From contig FYEU01000312.1 of assembly GCA_900188575.1 (NCBI GenBank), positions 909,535-973,534 of the forward strand: a stretch of DNA of 64,000 nucleotides, written 5' to 3'. Under the pieces are notes generated by a model. The model was not told where the DNA came from. It searched no databases and saw only the letters and a list, made by a program, of their open reading frames with translations. Below are positions 1 to 10,242 of the stretch, in pieces (positions within the stretch are counted from its first letter, which is position 1; each line of letters begins with the position of its first letter). The stretch is from Geosmithia putterillii (taxonomy: Eukaryota; Ascomycota; Sordariomycetes; Hypocreales; Bionectriaceae). The position numbers were made by a program, and so were the translations under genes.

Positions 1-762
1 TGAGGATGCAACCCAAGGTACATGGAACCAAGCGCATAAGCCCACCCAAGTCCATGTATCTTGCTCCCCCCCCGTCGGCCCGACGTTATGGGCAGGTGGG
101 TTAACTCGAGGGTAACTCGTGGGTAACTCGGCAGTGGAGTCCCGGTGGCTTTTGGGAACTGCCATAATCGGGAACTGATGTGCGGCTCCCCCGGTCCCAC
201 GATCGCACATACCCCACAATCATGTCGGGCCACGGGCTCTCCCCCCGTATTACGCACCAATGCGAGGCCGCACGGTTTCTCCAACTTCAGGCCATCTGCT
301 CACTCTGTCTCCTTGTTTGTTTGCCTCCTCTTCCACTGGATATACGGCATAAACACATCTCCACAGAATAAGGCACCTACTCTGTACGCTGCAAGTAACC
401 CCGTCGTACCCGGACGATCAGGACCGGCCAAAAGAGCCAGCCCACTGCCCCCTCCCCCATCACGGCCGACAAAGGGCCGCGCGTTGATGGGGTACGAGTT
501 ATGTAGTCCAGAGACCATGGTAATTGCAGGATCGGTGTCGAGATGTCGCAAGGGGCCGGTCCGACGATGATGAGGGAGAGGTACTACCACCACTCACTCA
601 CGCCTTGATGATGTGAACAAGATTGAATCTATAAAGTGCCATTGCCTCGCTCGTCACTGCTACTCTCGGAAGAAGAAAGAAACCCAACCACACGCTCGCT
701 TCGCTCTCTCGGATACCTACAAACTAGACATCCTCCTCCTCCTCCTCCTCAAAGCCGCCAAC
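1..762. other. 5' region of the glucoamylase gene
   Basis: No gene is supported here; the reading frames overlap each other on both strands and have no recognisable domain. Positions 98-131 hold three imperfect copies of the word GGTAACTCG, which could be regulator sites. A TATA box (630-636) and a pyrimidine-rich leader (731-750, a TCC repeat) precede the ATG at 763, the usual layout of a strongly expressed fungal secretory gene. Confidence 0.6.
630..636 (+). promoter_or_regulatory. Probable TATA box of the glucoamylase gene
   Basis: TATAAAG lies about 130 bases before the start codon and is followed by a CT-rich leader. The match and spacing suit a fungal core promoter. The transcription start is not known. 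Confidence 0.5.
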
Positions 763-2475
763 ATGCTCACCTCTTCCGTCGCCGTCCTCCTGGCCTCGGC
801 CCTGACCGGCGTCCAGGCCGCTCCCCAGCAGGTCGCCCCCAGGGCTGACAGCCTCGACACCTACCTGACCTCGCAGGAGACCATCTCCCTCAAGGGTGTC
901 CTGGCCAACATTGGCTCCAGCGGCTCCAAGGTGTCTGGTGCTGCTGACGGCATCGTCGTCGCCAGCCCTTCCAAGTCGGACCCCAACTGTACGTCCCCCG
1001 CCCATTGATCCCTGATCCAATCGTGCTTCCAGCTTCTGCTGTGCTGCACTTGTGAAACCTATACGTACTCCAAGGATTATGTGTAACTGACATTGAGCCT
1101 CAATCAGACTTCTACACCTGGACCCGTGATGCCGCCCTGACCCTCAAGGCCCTCATCGAGCGCTTTGTCGTCACCAAGGACGCCGACCTCGAGACCGTCA
1201 TCAAGGCCTACGTCACGTCCCAGGGAAAGCTCCAGAAGGTCAGCAACCCGTCTGGTGACATTGACTCGGGCGGTCTCGGCGAGCCCAAGTTCAACGTTGA
1301 CCTCACGGCCTTTACCGAGGAGTGGGGACGTCCCCAGGTAAGCATTCAAATCATTGACAAACAGACACTTGAGAGTGATGGGATATATGAAAGCTGAGGC
1401 CACTGCTGACATTGAATGTGCTTCTAGAGGGATGGTCCCGCTCTCAGGGCCACGGCTCTGATTCTCTACTCCAACTACCTCATCGACCAGAACAAGACCG
1501 ACACCGTCACCTCCGACATCTGGCCCCTGATCAAGAACGACCTCGGCTACGTCACCCAGTACTGGAACCAGACCGGTTTCGACCTGTGGGAGGAGGTTGA
1601 GGCCTCCTCCTTCTTCACCGTGCTGGCCCAGCACCGCTCGCTTGTCGAGGGCAGCGCCTTTGCCACCAAGCTCGGCGAGGACAGCGGCGAGTACGACACC
1701 CAGGCCACGGCCATCCGCAGCTACCTAGCGGACTTCTGGGACGCCGACGGCGGCTTCGTCGTCGCCGACCTTGGCGCCTCGACCGGCCGCTCCGGCAAGG
1801 GAACCCAGACTTTCATTGCCTCCAACCACGGGTAAGCAGTCTCACGGGGATCCATCCCAACCATCGAAGTTGAGAATGATATCAATGTACTGACACACAC
1901 CCACCAGCTTCGACCTCGCCGCCGGCTGCAGCGACGCCACCTTCCAGCCCTGCTCCGCCCGCGCCCTGGCCAACCTCCGCACCGTGACCGACTCCTTCAA
2001 GTCGTGGTCCATCAACAGCGACGCCGAGGACGGCGGCGCCCTGGCCATCGGCCGCTACAGCGAGGACACGTACATGGACGGCAACCCGTGGTACCTGACC
2101 ACGTCGGCCGCCGCCGAGCAGCTCTACTACGCCGTCGCCCAGTGGGAGGATGCCGGCTCCATCGAGGTCACCGACGTCTCGCTCGCCTTCTTCAAGAGCG
2201 TCTCCGACTCGGCCGCCACCGGCACCTACAAGAAGGGCACTGACGAGTACACCGCCATCACCAAGGCCACCACCACCCTCGCCGACGACTTCCTCGCCAT
2301 TGTCCAGAAGTACACGCCCGATGGCGGCGCTCTGGCCGAGCAGTTCTCCAAGACGGACGGCTCGCCCCTCTCGGCCGCTGACCTCACCTGGTCGTACGCT
2401 GCTCTTCTCACCGCCAAGGCCGCCCGCGACGGTGACCTGCCTGCCTCGTGGGGTGCTCCCAAGGACGATGCCTAG
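763..2475 (+). CDS. Secreted glucoamylase (GH15), catalytic domain only
   Basis: Exo-acting glucan 1,4-alpha-glucosidase releasing glucose from the non-reducing ends of starch and maltodextrins. Four exons: 763-988, 1108-1337, 1428-1831, 1908-2475 (475 aa), all GT-AG and in frame. The first 18-19 residues are a signal peptide ending VQA. Family landmarks are present: YTWTRD (W80, R82, D83) in the substrate site, LWEEV with the general acid E207, and AEQFSKTDG with the base E431, followed by DLTWSYAALLTA. The protein stops right after the (alpha/alpha)6 barrel at ASWGAPKDDA. The Ser/Thr linker and the CBM20 starch-binding domain of the common 600-640 aa Aspergillus/Neurospora enzymes are absent, and no CBM20 is seen downstream. 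It should prefer soluble dextrins over raw starch (inference). It stands alone, with no amylase or regulator neighbour. Confidence 0.95.
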
Positions 2476-2703
2476 ATGCACAACACCACTGAGCCATGTG
2501 TACTAACGAAACGGAAAACAAAAGACTACTGAAAAAAAAAAAATGACATGAGAGGAACGCGGGACGCGCAAGTTAGATTGTGATGCATAAGTAGCGTCAT
2601 GTGTATTTAGTTTGAAACTCATTGAAATCATTTATTCATCTGTCCTGAATACCTTGGTTGTGTTATACGCTCCTGTAGACAATTATGCGCGCGCGCGTGC
2701 AAC

Positions 2704-3933
2704 TTAAGCAATGTTGATGACAACCTTGGCCTGGTGCTTGCCAGACCACTGGTACTCGTAGGCCTCCCTGAGCTGGTCAAGGGTGAAGGTCTTGGCGTCG
2801 ATGATGGGCCTGAGCTTCTCGAGGTTGGCCTCGACAGCGCGGTTCATGTCCTCCATCTGGGTCCTGCTGCCGACGAGGAGACCGCGGACGGTGCACATGT
2901 TGACGAGGCTCTGGAGGAAGCTGGGCTCGGCCTCACCCTTGGAGGGACCGCCGACGAAGCCGATGATGCTGATGAGGCCGCCGATGCGGATGGCCTTGAG
3001 GCTCTGGGCCATGGAGGTGGCGCCGGCCACCTCGACGACCTGGTCGACGCCGACGCCGCCGGTGATCTCGCGGGCCTTCTCGCCCCAGTTGGGGGTGTCG
3101 CGGTAGTTGATGATGTGGTCGGCGCCGAGCTTCTCGAGAAGCTTGGCCTTCTCGGGGGAGCTGGTGGTGGCGATGACGCGGGCGCCGGCGGCCTTGGCGA
3201 ACTGGACGGCGAAGATGGAGACACCGCCCGTGCCCTGGGTCAGGACCCACTGGCCGGCGGTGACGCGCTTGCCCTCGAGGCCGTACAGGCCGTTCCAGGC
3301 GGTCAGACCGGCGCAGGTGAGGGTCGCGCCCTCGCCGTAGGTCAGGCCCTCGGGCAGGGCGACCAGGCCGTTCTCCTCGAAGGCGCCGTACTCGCGCAGG
3401 GTGCCGTCCATGGCGCCGCCCAGACCGGTCTTGGCGCTCTGCAGGTCCAGCTCGCCGCCGATGTGGGCCTGGTTGAAGAGGGTGACGACCTTGTCGCCGA
3501 CCTTGAAGCGGCGGACGTTCTTGCCCACGGCGACGACGTCGCCGGCACCGTCGGAGCCAGGGACAGGGTTCTCGGTCAGGGCGAAGGGGTAGAGACCCTT
3601 GGGGATGACGAGGTCACGGTACTGCAGGGGTGGTGCTGTTAGTGAGGGGCAAGCAAGACAAGAGCGGGGGTGGTGCCATGGGCATCAATGCATGGCATGG
3701 CATGGGGAATCATGTGCTCACGTTGAGAGAGGCAGCGCGGACTGTAAGGACATTTGTTAGCAATATGGACAAGGAAAGAGTGATGGTATTGTGTTGGGGG
3801 AGTGCTCACGCTTGACGAGAACCTCGCCGTCACCGGGGGTGGGGACGGGGCCCTCGGAGGGCTTGAGGGAGTCGAAGCCGTTGTAGCCCTCGACGTGCCA
3901 CTGCTTCATGGTCTGGGGGATGTTCTGGGCCAT
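2704..3933 (-). CDS. Zinc-independent MDR oxidoreductase (alcohol dehydrogenase/quinone reductase-like)
   Basis: NAD(P)H-dependent medium-chain dehydrogenase/reductase, probably cytosolic. Exons on the minus strand are 3810-3933, 3722-3741 and 2704-3621 (353 aa). The middle exon is only 20 nt; without it the conserved stretch VKLRAASLNYRDLVIP cannot be assembled. The N-terminal GroES-like part is followed by a Rossmann domain with the nucleotide loop TQGTGGVSIFAVQFAK. The GHE zinc motif and the four-Cys lobe of classical alcohol dehydrogenases are missing, so this belongs to the zinc-free quinone-oxidoreductase-like branch. The substrate cannot be inferred. It is convergent with the glucoamylase gene (229 bases between stop codons). 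Confidence 0.88.
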
Positions 3934-4745
3934 TGTGAAGGTGTGTTTTGGGTTGTTGAACTTGGAAGATGGATTGTATGAGATAAGATGAGAGAGATGG
4001 TGATAATGAAGATTGGATTGTTGAGCAAGCCCGGGAACCAGGCGATATTTATTCCCTTTCTTCTCACCTTATTAATATCTCCCAACCATCGAAGCTGTTA
4101 GTCCATTTTTCCCCGTTGCTCCGTTGACGTAACCCGTGGGCAGTGGGCAGCGTGGGGCCTGGCGGTGCCGCAACTCGATCTAGGCAGTGAATCTGCCAGT
4201 TGATTTTCCTATTTGGGAATTTGAGACGGGCGGGCCGCACTGGACTGGATGTCTGTAAGCGTTGAATGAATTGCTGAATTGCCCTTTCCGTAATGGAATG
4301 CTGAGCAACGGGCATTTGTCACATTGTGCACCCCTGAGTCGCGTCTGGAAGACTCTGTCATATTGGTGATTGATAATAGTAAGACGGGAAAGAGTCTAGA
4401 TGAGGTTGAAGGAAGTTGCGATGCTGACGGCAGATGCAGGGATGCAGGTCTGTCAATTGGGATGCTTGTACCCAGTACATGAGTTGTATGTTTAGTTGCA
4501 TACCCGGATGACACATGCCATTCATATGTATCTAAACGTGAAGAACACAGTCTCATGCATCTACACGATATAACCTTTCGTATCATCACGACAATGAGGA
4601 CACTTTGCTCTTCTGTGCCATCAATCCCTATGTCACACTCCCTACGATCCCTACGGTACTCTTCCTACTGGCTGGTTTATCGAGACGCTTTGTATTTTTT
4701 ACTGTCTACTCCCCGTGCCACGACGGCACGGCCGACGCTCCGTGA
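3934..4745. other. Divergent intergenic region
   Basis: This is the shared upstream region of the minus-strand MDR gene and the plus-strand CofD-like gene. I see no gene, RNA or repeat in it. It holds several frames below 130 codons without domain features. Confidence 0.5.
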
Positions 4746-6452
4746 ATGTCCCAACCCGCCTCTCAGAGCGGCCTGCTGAGCCCCGCCCCCGCCACAGACA
4801 CGCGACCACGACCGCCCTCGTCGTCGTCGGCGGCATCACAGTCCCCGTCCAGACGCCGCGCGGCGAGTCCCAACCCGGGACGCCAGGACGGCGGCATCGT
4901 CGTCTTCTCGGGCGGCAGCGCGGCCAACAGCCTGGTCGACGTGTTTGAGCACCTGCGCGACGCCAACGCCTGCAAGCTCAGCTACGTGATTCCCATATCG
5001 GACAATGGCGGCAGCAGCAGCGAGATAATCCGCGTATTTGGCGGGCCGGGTGTGTAACAGGACCGATCCTTGTGGATGTAGACATAAACCAAACAGAGGG
5101 AGGGGAAAAAAAAATCCTTTGAAGAAAACTACTAAAAGCAATTACCCCCCCAAGGCATCGGCGATGTGAGATCTCGACTGCTCCGTCTGACGCCCTCGCA
5201 CGCGGGCGCCGAGGCGCGCGCCATCGGGCAGCTGTTTAACCACCGCCTCCCCAAGTGGGCGCCCGACGCGGCGCGGGTGGAGTGGTTCGACATCATCGAG
5301 TCGACGCACCCGCTGTGGGAGGGCATCTCGTCGCCGAAGCGCGAGCTGATCCGGTCGTACCTCAACAGCTTCAACCTCGAGGCCGTGAAGCGCATGCGGC
5401 CCAGCAGCCGGTTCGACTACTCGGGCTCCAGCGTCGGCAACCTGTTCCTGACGGGCGCGCGCCTCGCCACCGGCAGCTTCGAGGCCGCCGTGTACCTCCT
5501 GGGGACCATCTGCGGGGTCCCCGACGACCGCGTGGCCGTGCTCCCCGCCATCAACACCAACTTTGCGCACCACATCGCGGCGGGTCTCGCCGACGGCACC
5601 GTCATAGTGGGCCAGAACGACATCTCGCACCCCAGCCAGCCGTCGCGCGCCGTCCCGGGAATCGGCATCGCCGCGGGAGGCACACAGGGCACCCAGACGC
5701 CCGGCGCCGCCGAGAGTAATCACGGGGGCACTGTGGTGGACACGGAAGAGCACGACAGCGTCGAGGACGCCAACCTTCCCGGGTCGCTGCCTGCCCTGCG
5801 CCGTCCGGCCATCGCCTTCTCCAAGACGGACGAGGAGGACCTGGCCTCGCGCATCGACCGCATCTGGTACATCAACCCGTACGGGCAGGAGATACGCATC
5901 CCCGCCAGCCCGCGCGTCATCGACGCCCTCCGGACCGCCACTACCGTCGTCTACAGCATCGGCTCGCTCTTCACCTCCCTTGTGCCCAACCTGGTGCTCA
6001 AGGGCGTGGGCGAGGCCATCGCGGGTCCCGCATCGTCGGTGACACACAAGATCCTCATCCTCAACGGCACGACGGACCGCGAGACCGGCCCGTCCGACTC
6101 GCCGTTCACGGGGCTCGACTTTGTCGCCGCCATCGCCGACGCGTGCGCCTACTCGCGCGGCATCCCGCGGCCGGACCCTCCCGTCTCTGGGGATCGCGAG
6201 CACGAATGCTCGTATGCCCGCTACGTCACCCACGTCATCTACTTGGATGGCCCGGCCGCGCCCAAGGTGGACAGGCAGCAGCTCTCGCGGATGGGCATCG
6301 AGGCGGTGCGCGTGTACGGGTCCCGGCGCGACGAGTCGGGCGGCGGCGGGGGCCGGTACGATGCCCGGGCGCTACAGCAGGCGCTCGAGTCGATTGTCGG
6401 CCGGAGGGAGAGTAATCCGAACAGGAGCAGGCGGAACACGCTGGTGGGATGA
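4746..6452 (+). CDS. CofD/YvcK-like (UPF0052) family protein
   Basis: Two exons, 4746-5049 and 5155-6452, give 533 aa. The join restores the family core: a glycine-rich FSGGSAANSLVDVFEHL near residue 50, then ISDNGGSSSEI, then FGGPGIGDVRSRLLRL. These match GGGTGLS, DDGGSSGRLR and GDIRN of bacterial YvcK/GlmR and the CofD transferase fold. CofD makes coenzyme F420 in archaea and actinobacteria, while YvcK binds UDP-sugars in bacteria. Fungi are not known to make F420, so the biochemical role here is open; a nucleotide-sugar or phosphate-linked function is inference. The first 45 residues are Ser/Pro-rich and probably disordered, and the segment around residues 200-240 looks like a low-complexity insertion. 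The start is the first in-frame ATG; a downstream start cannot be excluded. Confidence 0.85.
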
Positions 6453-6546
6453 CACACATATTGTTCTTGTATGTTTATTGGCTTGTATCATTCATAAAAA
6501 TAACGACGAAAAAAAAAAAGAAAAGGTGACAACATTCCTTGTATTA

Positions 6547-6562
6547 ACACACACACACACAC
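6547..6562. repeat. (AC)n microsatellite
   Basis: Dinucleotide run just downstream of the CofD-like gene, next to an A-rich tract at 6508-6520. It is likely 3' untranslated or spacer DNA. Confidence 0.9.
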
Positions 6563-6619
6563 CACCATATCTTTCCCCCCCAGGTATATCATCCTCCTTC
6601 ACTGGCTGCCAAGGTCTTA

Positions 6620-6892
6620 TCACGGAGAATACAACAGGTATGCCGCCACGAGAGGCCAGGCCGTCGACATGAGGGCCGCGGCCAGGACAGATCCAAACGT
6701 CGTAGGTTGTCTCTTGGTTGTCAGGACGCCCATCCACCGGTCCACGAGGGCGAGGGTGCCCCAGATGATGCCGATGGCGTAGAGCGAGCCGGCCCAGAAG
6801 ATGGCCATGAAGATGTCGTCGCGACGGTCGCCGGGGTCGAGCACCACACCCGACAGGTCGGGCTCAAAGGTGGAAGAGAGGTTGTTGCCCAT
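6620..6892 (-). CDS. Small two-helix membrane protein, possibly myristoylated
   Basis: Single exon, 90 aa, function not recognised. The N-terminus reads MGNNLS, with Gly2 and Ser6, which fits the N-myristoylation consensus. An acidic stretch follows (LDPGDRRDD). There are two hydrophobic segments, about residues 28-50 (IFMAIFWAGSLYAIGIIWG) and 66-88 (TFGSVLAAALMSTAWPLVAA), with a basic loop between them (DRW, TTKRQ). The codon choice is GC-rich like the neighbouring genes, which supports real coding despite the small size. Its stop codon faces that of the CofD-like gene. A spliced 5' extension is possible. Confidence 0.6.
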   Translation of the reverse strand: MGNNLSSTFEPDLSGVVLDPGDRRDDIFMAIFWAGSLYAIGIIWGTLALVDRWMGVLTTKRQPTTFGSVLAAALMSTAWPLVAAYLLYSP

Positions 6893-8637
6893 GATGTCGG
6901 CTGTGATTTTTTTTTTTCCCTTCTTCTTTTTTTGTTCCTTTTTTTATCGGGGTTTGTTGTTGGCGAAAGAAGTGGTATAAGAGAAATGGCCCGTCTGGCG
7001 TATGTGTGTATTAATCGAGTACGGGACCGGCCGAATGAAAGAAAGAAGTCGTCGTTAAAAGAAAAGGGCTCGGCCAGCGAGCAAGTTGAGAAGCGAATGA
7101 GGGAAAGTTGGTTGAAGAAGAAATCGAGGATGATTCTTGGAGAGAGAAAGGAAAAAAGAAAGAGTCGAGGTAATGTACTTGAAGAGTTGAAGAGATCAAG
7201 GACGCATTGCTGGTGAGGACCCCCTGCAAGGGTGACTTGATACGCGGCCGCAACTGATGGTGTCGCAGGTCGTCGCGACGGCACACGAGGATCCGGGAGA
7301 GCGGGAAAACTGCTGCTATCTGCTCTTATCGCTTTAGATCGGGGTTACAGAGACGGGAACAGAAATCAATGTAAAGTCTACGAGGATGCATGCATTGTTA
7401 TTCTTTTCTTCCGTATCTCGAGTTTGTATACTCCGTAATACTTATTCTCGCAAGAGAGGGGAGGCGGGGAGGAGGAGAGAAAATAGCGCCGGTTCTGGCC
7501 CCATCATGACATATGTTAGCGTACTAGAGCCAGTGGTCGGCGCTTCACGGGGCAGTCTGATTTGACACGCCGTGGGCTTGGCCTTCTTGGCCTGCCGCCA
7601 CTTTATTCTTTATTTTCCATATTGACCACTCTTCTTTCTTATTTGCTTCTGTATTGGAGTGCTAATTACCACGGCCCGTCCATTACCTGTAGTATTCTTC
7701 CATGGCCCGGCCGACCGAGGCGCAGTTGTCCGGCGCCTGCACTGAGTACAGAGTCAATATCACACACAAGAGCCTGCCTTGTAATCCTCACCATGTCACT
7801 ACGGAAAAGACGGACCACGTCGAGTCTCGAGTCTCAACTTGAGCCATGTCATAGCCAGTGTCAGTCCCTTGTCAGATCCCCTTGTCATTCCCTTGCCAGC
7901 GTCAGTCCCCCCGCCAAGCCCACTTCCTCGTACTCGTAGATCCGGGTGGAGGGGAATTTCCGGACGAAGCGCGGACGAGCCCTTTACCGCTGTTTCAGGT
8001 TGGGTCTGCCTGGCTCTGGCTATGGCTATGGCTATGGGCCGATGCCGTGGGAGTGGGCTGATGGGCTGGCGACGTACCCTGCACACAAGTATAAGATATG
8101 ATATGGCTTCATTCGATGCAAATAAATGTATGAGTATTCAATTATAGAGTGTCTGGATGGCTTGGATATCTGTATTACATTAAAGTTGAAAAAATGCAGG
8201 AACGATGTTGCATTCGAGATTGAGAATTGCCGGAATGGGATTGAATGCAGTTGGTCGATCACCCGCTGTTGTACAACCAACAACCAACAACATTCATAAC
8301 AACCATTCTGCTTACATTCGGAACTCTGTCATACGGAGTACTCCGTAGATATGTACTCTACGCAGTACAAATATGTATACGTGAATATTGATATGAAAAT
8401 GGAAGAGCCCACCTCAAGTGGTGAGTGATGATTCATTCTGGTACCAATACTGTAATGGACGCCTACTTGACCCCGTCTACCTCAACTCTACCTCAACATG
8501 AACTCAATGCATCCCCGTATCATTACGGTGCCTTGATTGATGAAGAGGAATCCATCGTTGGCCCTATGCCTTCCACCAATGGGCCCTTACCCAGTACTGG
8601 CAGTTCCGGTAATTCCTGTCCATCGCATTCCCCATCC
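6893..8637. other. Gene-poor spacer
   Basis: About 1.7 kb with no supported gene. It contains purine- and pyrimidine-rich tracts (6900-7200), one TACTCCGTA word at 7429 and the 16-bp palindrome at 8332-8347. Frames such as 7839-8147 are low complexity and not convincing. Confidence 0.55.
8332..8347. repeat. Perfect 16-bp palindrome TACGGAGTACTCCGTA
   Basis: Two head-to-head copies of the dispersed word TACGGAGTA share their central bases and form a perfect dyad downstream of the protease-like gene. It is the cleanest member of the motif family described in the findings. Confidence 0.9.
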
Positions 8638-10242
8638 TTAGACCATTCTGTAGCCAGCCTTGACGATCTCAGTGGCATTCACGCATGCACAGTACCCAGC
8701 GAAAGGTCCGTCCTCAATGTAGTATCGAAAGAACCCCACGACGCGGTTGCTCCCGTTTTGCACGACCGACCCGCACGTCCCGTCGGCCGGAACACGGCCT
8801 GAGTCTACCGGATTCGCGAGGCCCTCGGTTTGGCCCGTAAAGCACCAGTCGTAGACAATGTATCGGACAGCACCCTCAGCCGGATGGGGTTGTTGAGGGA
8901 ACTCTAGCCGGACCGACCGCATAATGATGGTCCCCTCGATGCTCCCGGTGAATGGGCTGTCGATAAAGACCATGTCGTTGAACGCCATGTCATCTGCCTC
9001 GTTGTACGCATCATCCTCCCCAAGAAGATGCGTCATCCGCACCGATGCCCTCGTGTCGCTCTCAAAGGTTGCGTTGTCGAATTGAATGCCCTCCTCAAGC
9101 TTGACAATAGCCACATCAGTGCAGGGGATTTCTTGACAGGCGCGCCCGACCAGTCTCTTCTCGTCCGGACCACCAGGTAGACGCTGGAATATGGTTTTAT
9201 CCTCGCCAATACCGTGAGCGGCAGCGGTCATGAACAGCTGGCCTGTGCGGTTCATGACAAGGACTCCCGACGTGGTATGCATCTCCATAGGATTGGCGTA
9301 GGTTAAGTTCTTTGTGCTGCAAATCATGACGCCGGGCCTGAGGACATCGTATGCGGTGTCGTCCTTGACGCCCTCGAACGGCCTGGGGACGACGTCCCGA
9401 CGTGCCTTGTTGTTGGCCCAGGATGGCCTCTGCACGTCCCGGTCCAGGACATACCCGGCGATGCAGTTGGCAACAATGCCCGGGAGACACCTCCTGATGA
9501 CCGAGACGTCAGCATTGTCGTTGAGGACGATGTAGAAGGCGAGGTCCGATGCGAACATGACCTCGATGAGCTTTATGGTTGGGTCCTGGGCACGGATGTA
9601 CTCGTTGAGCTCAGCAGCCACGGAGCGGAGACTATCGCCGCTAAGCATACCGTGTCTGCCATTGACATTTCCACAGAGTGATATGCTGCTGTTTCCGAAT
9701 CTCTTGACCCCAGTCGGCAGTAAAACCCCTCGCCCTTTCTCCTGGGTCGCGATGGTGATTGGAATGCCTCCAACAGTGAGCGGCCAGGGTTCCTCTGGCA
9801 GCTCCCGGACGCTGAAATGAATGAAGCCCCGATGGATGCCCTCTCCGACCTGGAAAGTCTGAGGAAAGACTTGGAAGAGAAGGTTCCGCACTTCGAGGTT
9901 CTCTATGATGTCGAGTGTCTTGTCGCGCAGGTCGAAGGGGAGCAGGACATGTCTGGAGTTGACGGAAGGCCTGGCCCCAGGGATGGAAAACTCCTGCACT
10001 ATATATGCAGAGAGGGCGGGAAACAGTAGCTTGGACGGGGCAAAGAACGGGACGCTCGAGATGCTGGTACCGCTATCATCTAGCTGGACGGCTTCACGGG
10101 AGCTGGGGGGGACCATTAGCAGGAAGCGCTTCGGGATCGACTGTGCGGCAGAGGGAGTCACCTTGCGCTTGTTCTGGGGCAATGTTGGCCCTGTGGTCTT
10201 GGGGACCACCTCCAGCGCTCGGATACTGTTGCCGGAAGCCAT
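8638..10242 (-). CDS. Trypsin-fold (chymotrypsin-like) serine protease-like protein
   Basis: Single exon, 534 aa from the ATG at 10242 (context GTCATGG). The frame is open for 84 more codons upstream, but that part is Ser/Phe/Pro-rich and looks like leader sequence. I infer a protease from the order and setting of a possible triad in the C-terminal 200 residues: TAAAHG (H343), CTDVAIVKL (D376) and DGTCGS (S492), each in a typical chymotrypsin-fold context. The serine sits in G-T-C-G-S rather than the classical G-D-S-G-G. The first 300 residues match no domain I know. There is no signal peptide or membrane segment, so an intracellular role is likely. The spacing of the triad is family-like, but activity is inference. 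Confidence 0.7.
   Translation of the reverse strand: MASGNSIRALEVVPKTTGPTLPQNKRKVTPSAAQSIPKRFLLMVPPSSREAVQLDDSGTSISSVPFFAPSKLLFPALSAYIVQEFSIPGARPSVNSRHVLLPFDLRDKTLDIIENLEVRNLLFQVFPQTFQVGEGIHRGFIHFSVRELPEEPWPLTVGGIPITIATQEKGRGVLLPTGVKRFGNSSISLCGNVNGRHGMLSGDSLRSVAAELNEYIRAQDPTIKLIEVMFASDLAFYIVLNDNADVSVIRRCLPGIVANCIAGYVLDRDVQRPSWANNKARRDVVPRPFEGVKDDTAYDVLRPGVMICSTKNLTYANPMEMHTTSGVLVMNRTGQLFMTAAAHGIGEDKTIFQRLPGGPDEKRLVGRACQEIPCTDVAIVKLEEGIQFDNATFESDTRASVRMTHLLGEDDAYNEADDMAFNDMVFIDSPFTGSIEGTIIMRSVRLEFPQQPHPAEGAVRYIVYDWCFTGQTEGLANPVDSGRVPADGTCGSVVQNGSNRVVGFFRYYIEDGPFAGYCACVNATEIVKAGYRMV

Noticed and set aside
1..762. AmyR-type CGG-N8-CGG sites in the glucoamylase promoter
   Set aside because: CGG triplets occur, but none with the required spacing that I could confirm.
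2734..3642. 302-codon plus-strand frame over the MDR gene
   Set aside because: Leu/Gly/Asp-rich shadow of the minus-strand gene.
5142..6233. 363-codon antisense frame over the CofD-like gene
   Set aside because: Same shadow effect; the plus-strand frame has conserved family motifs.
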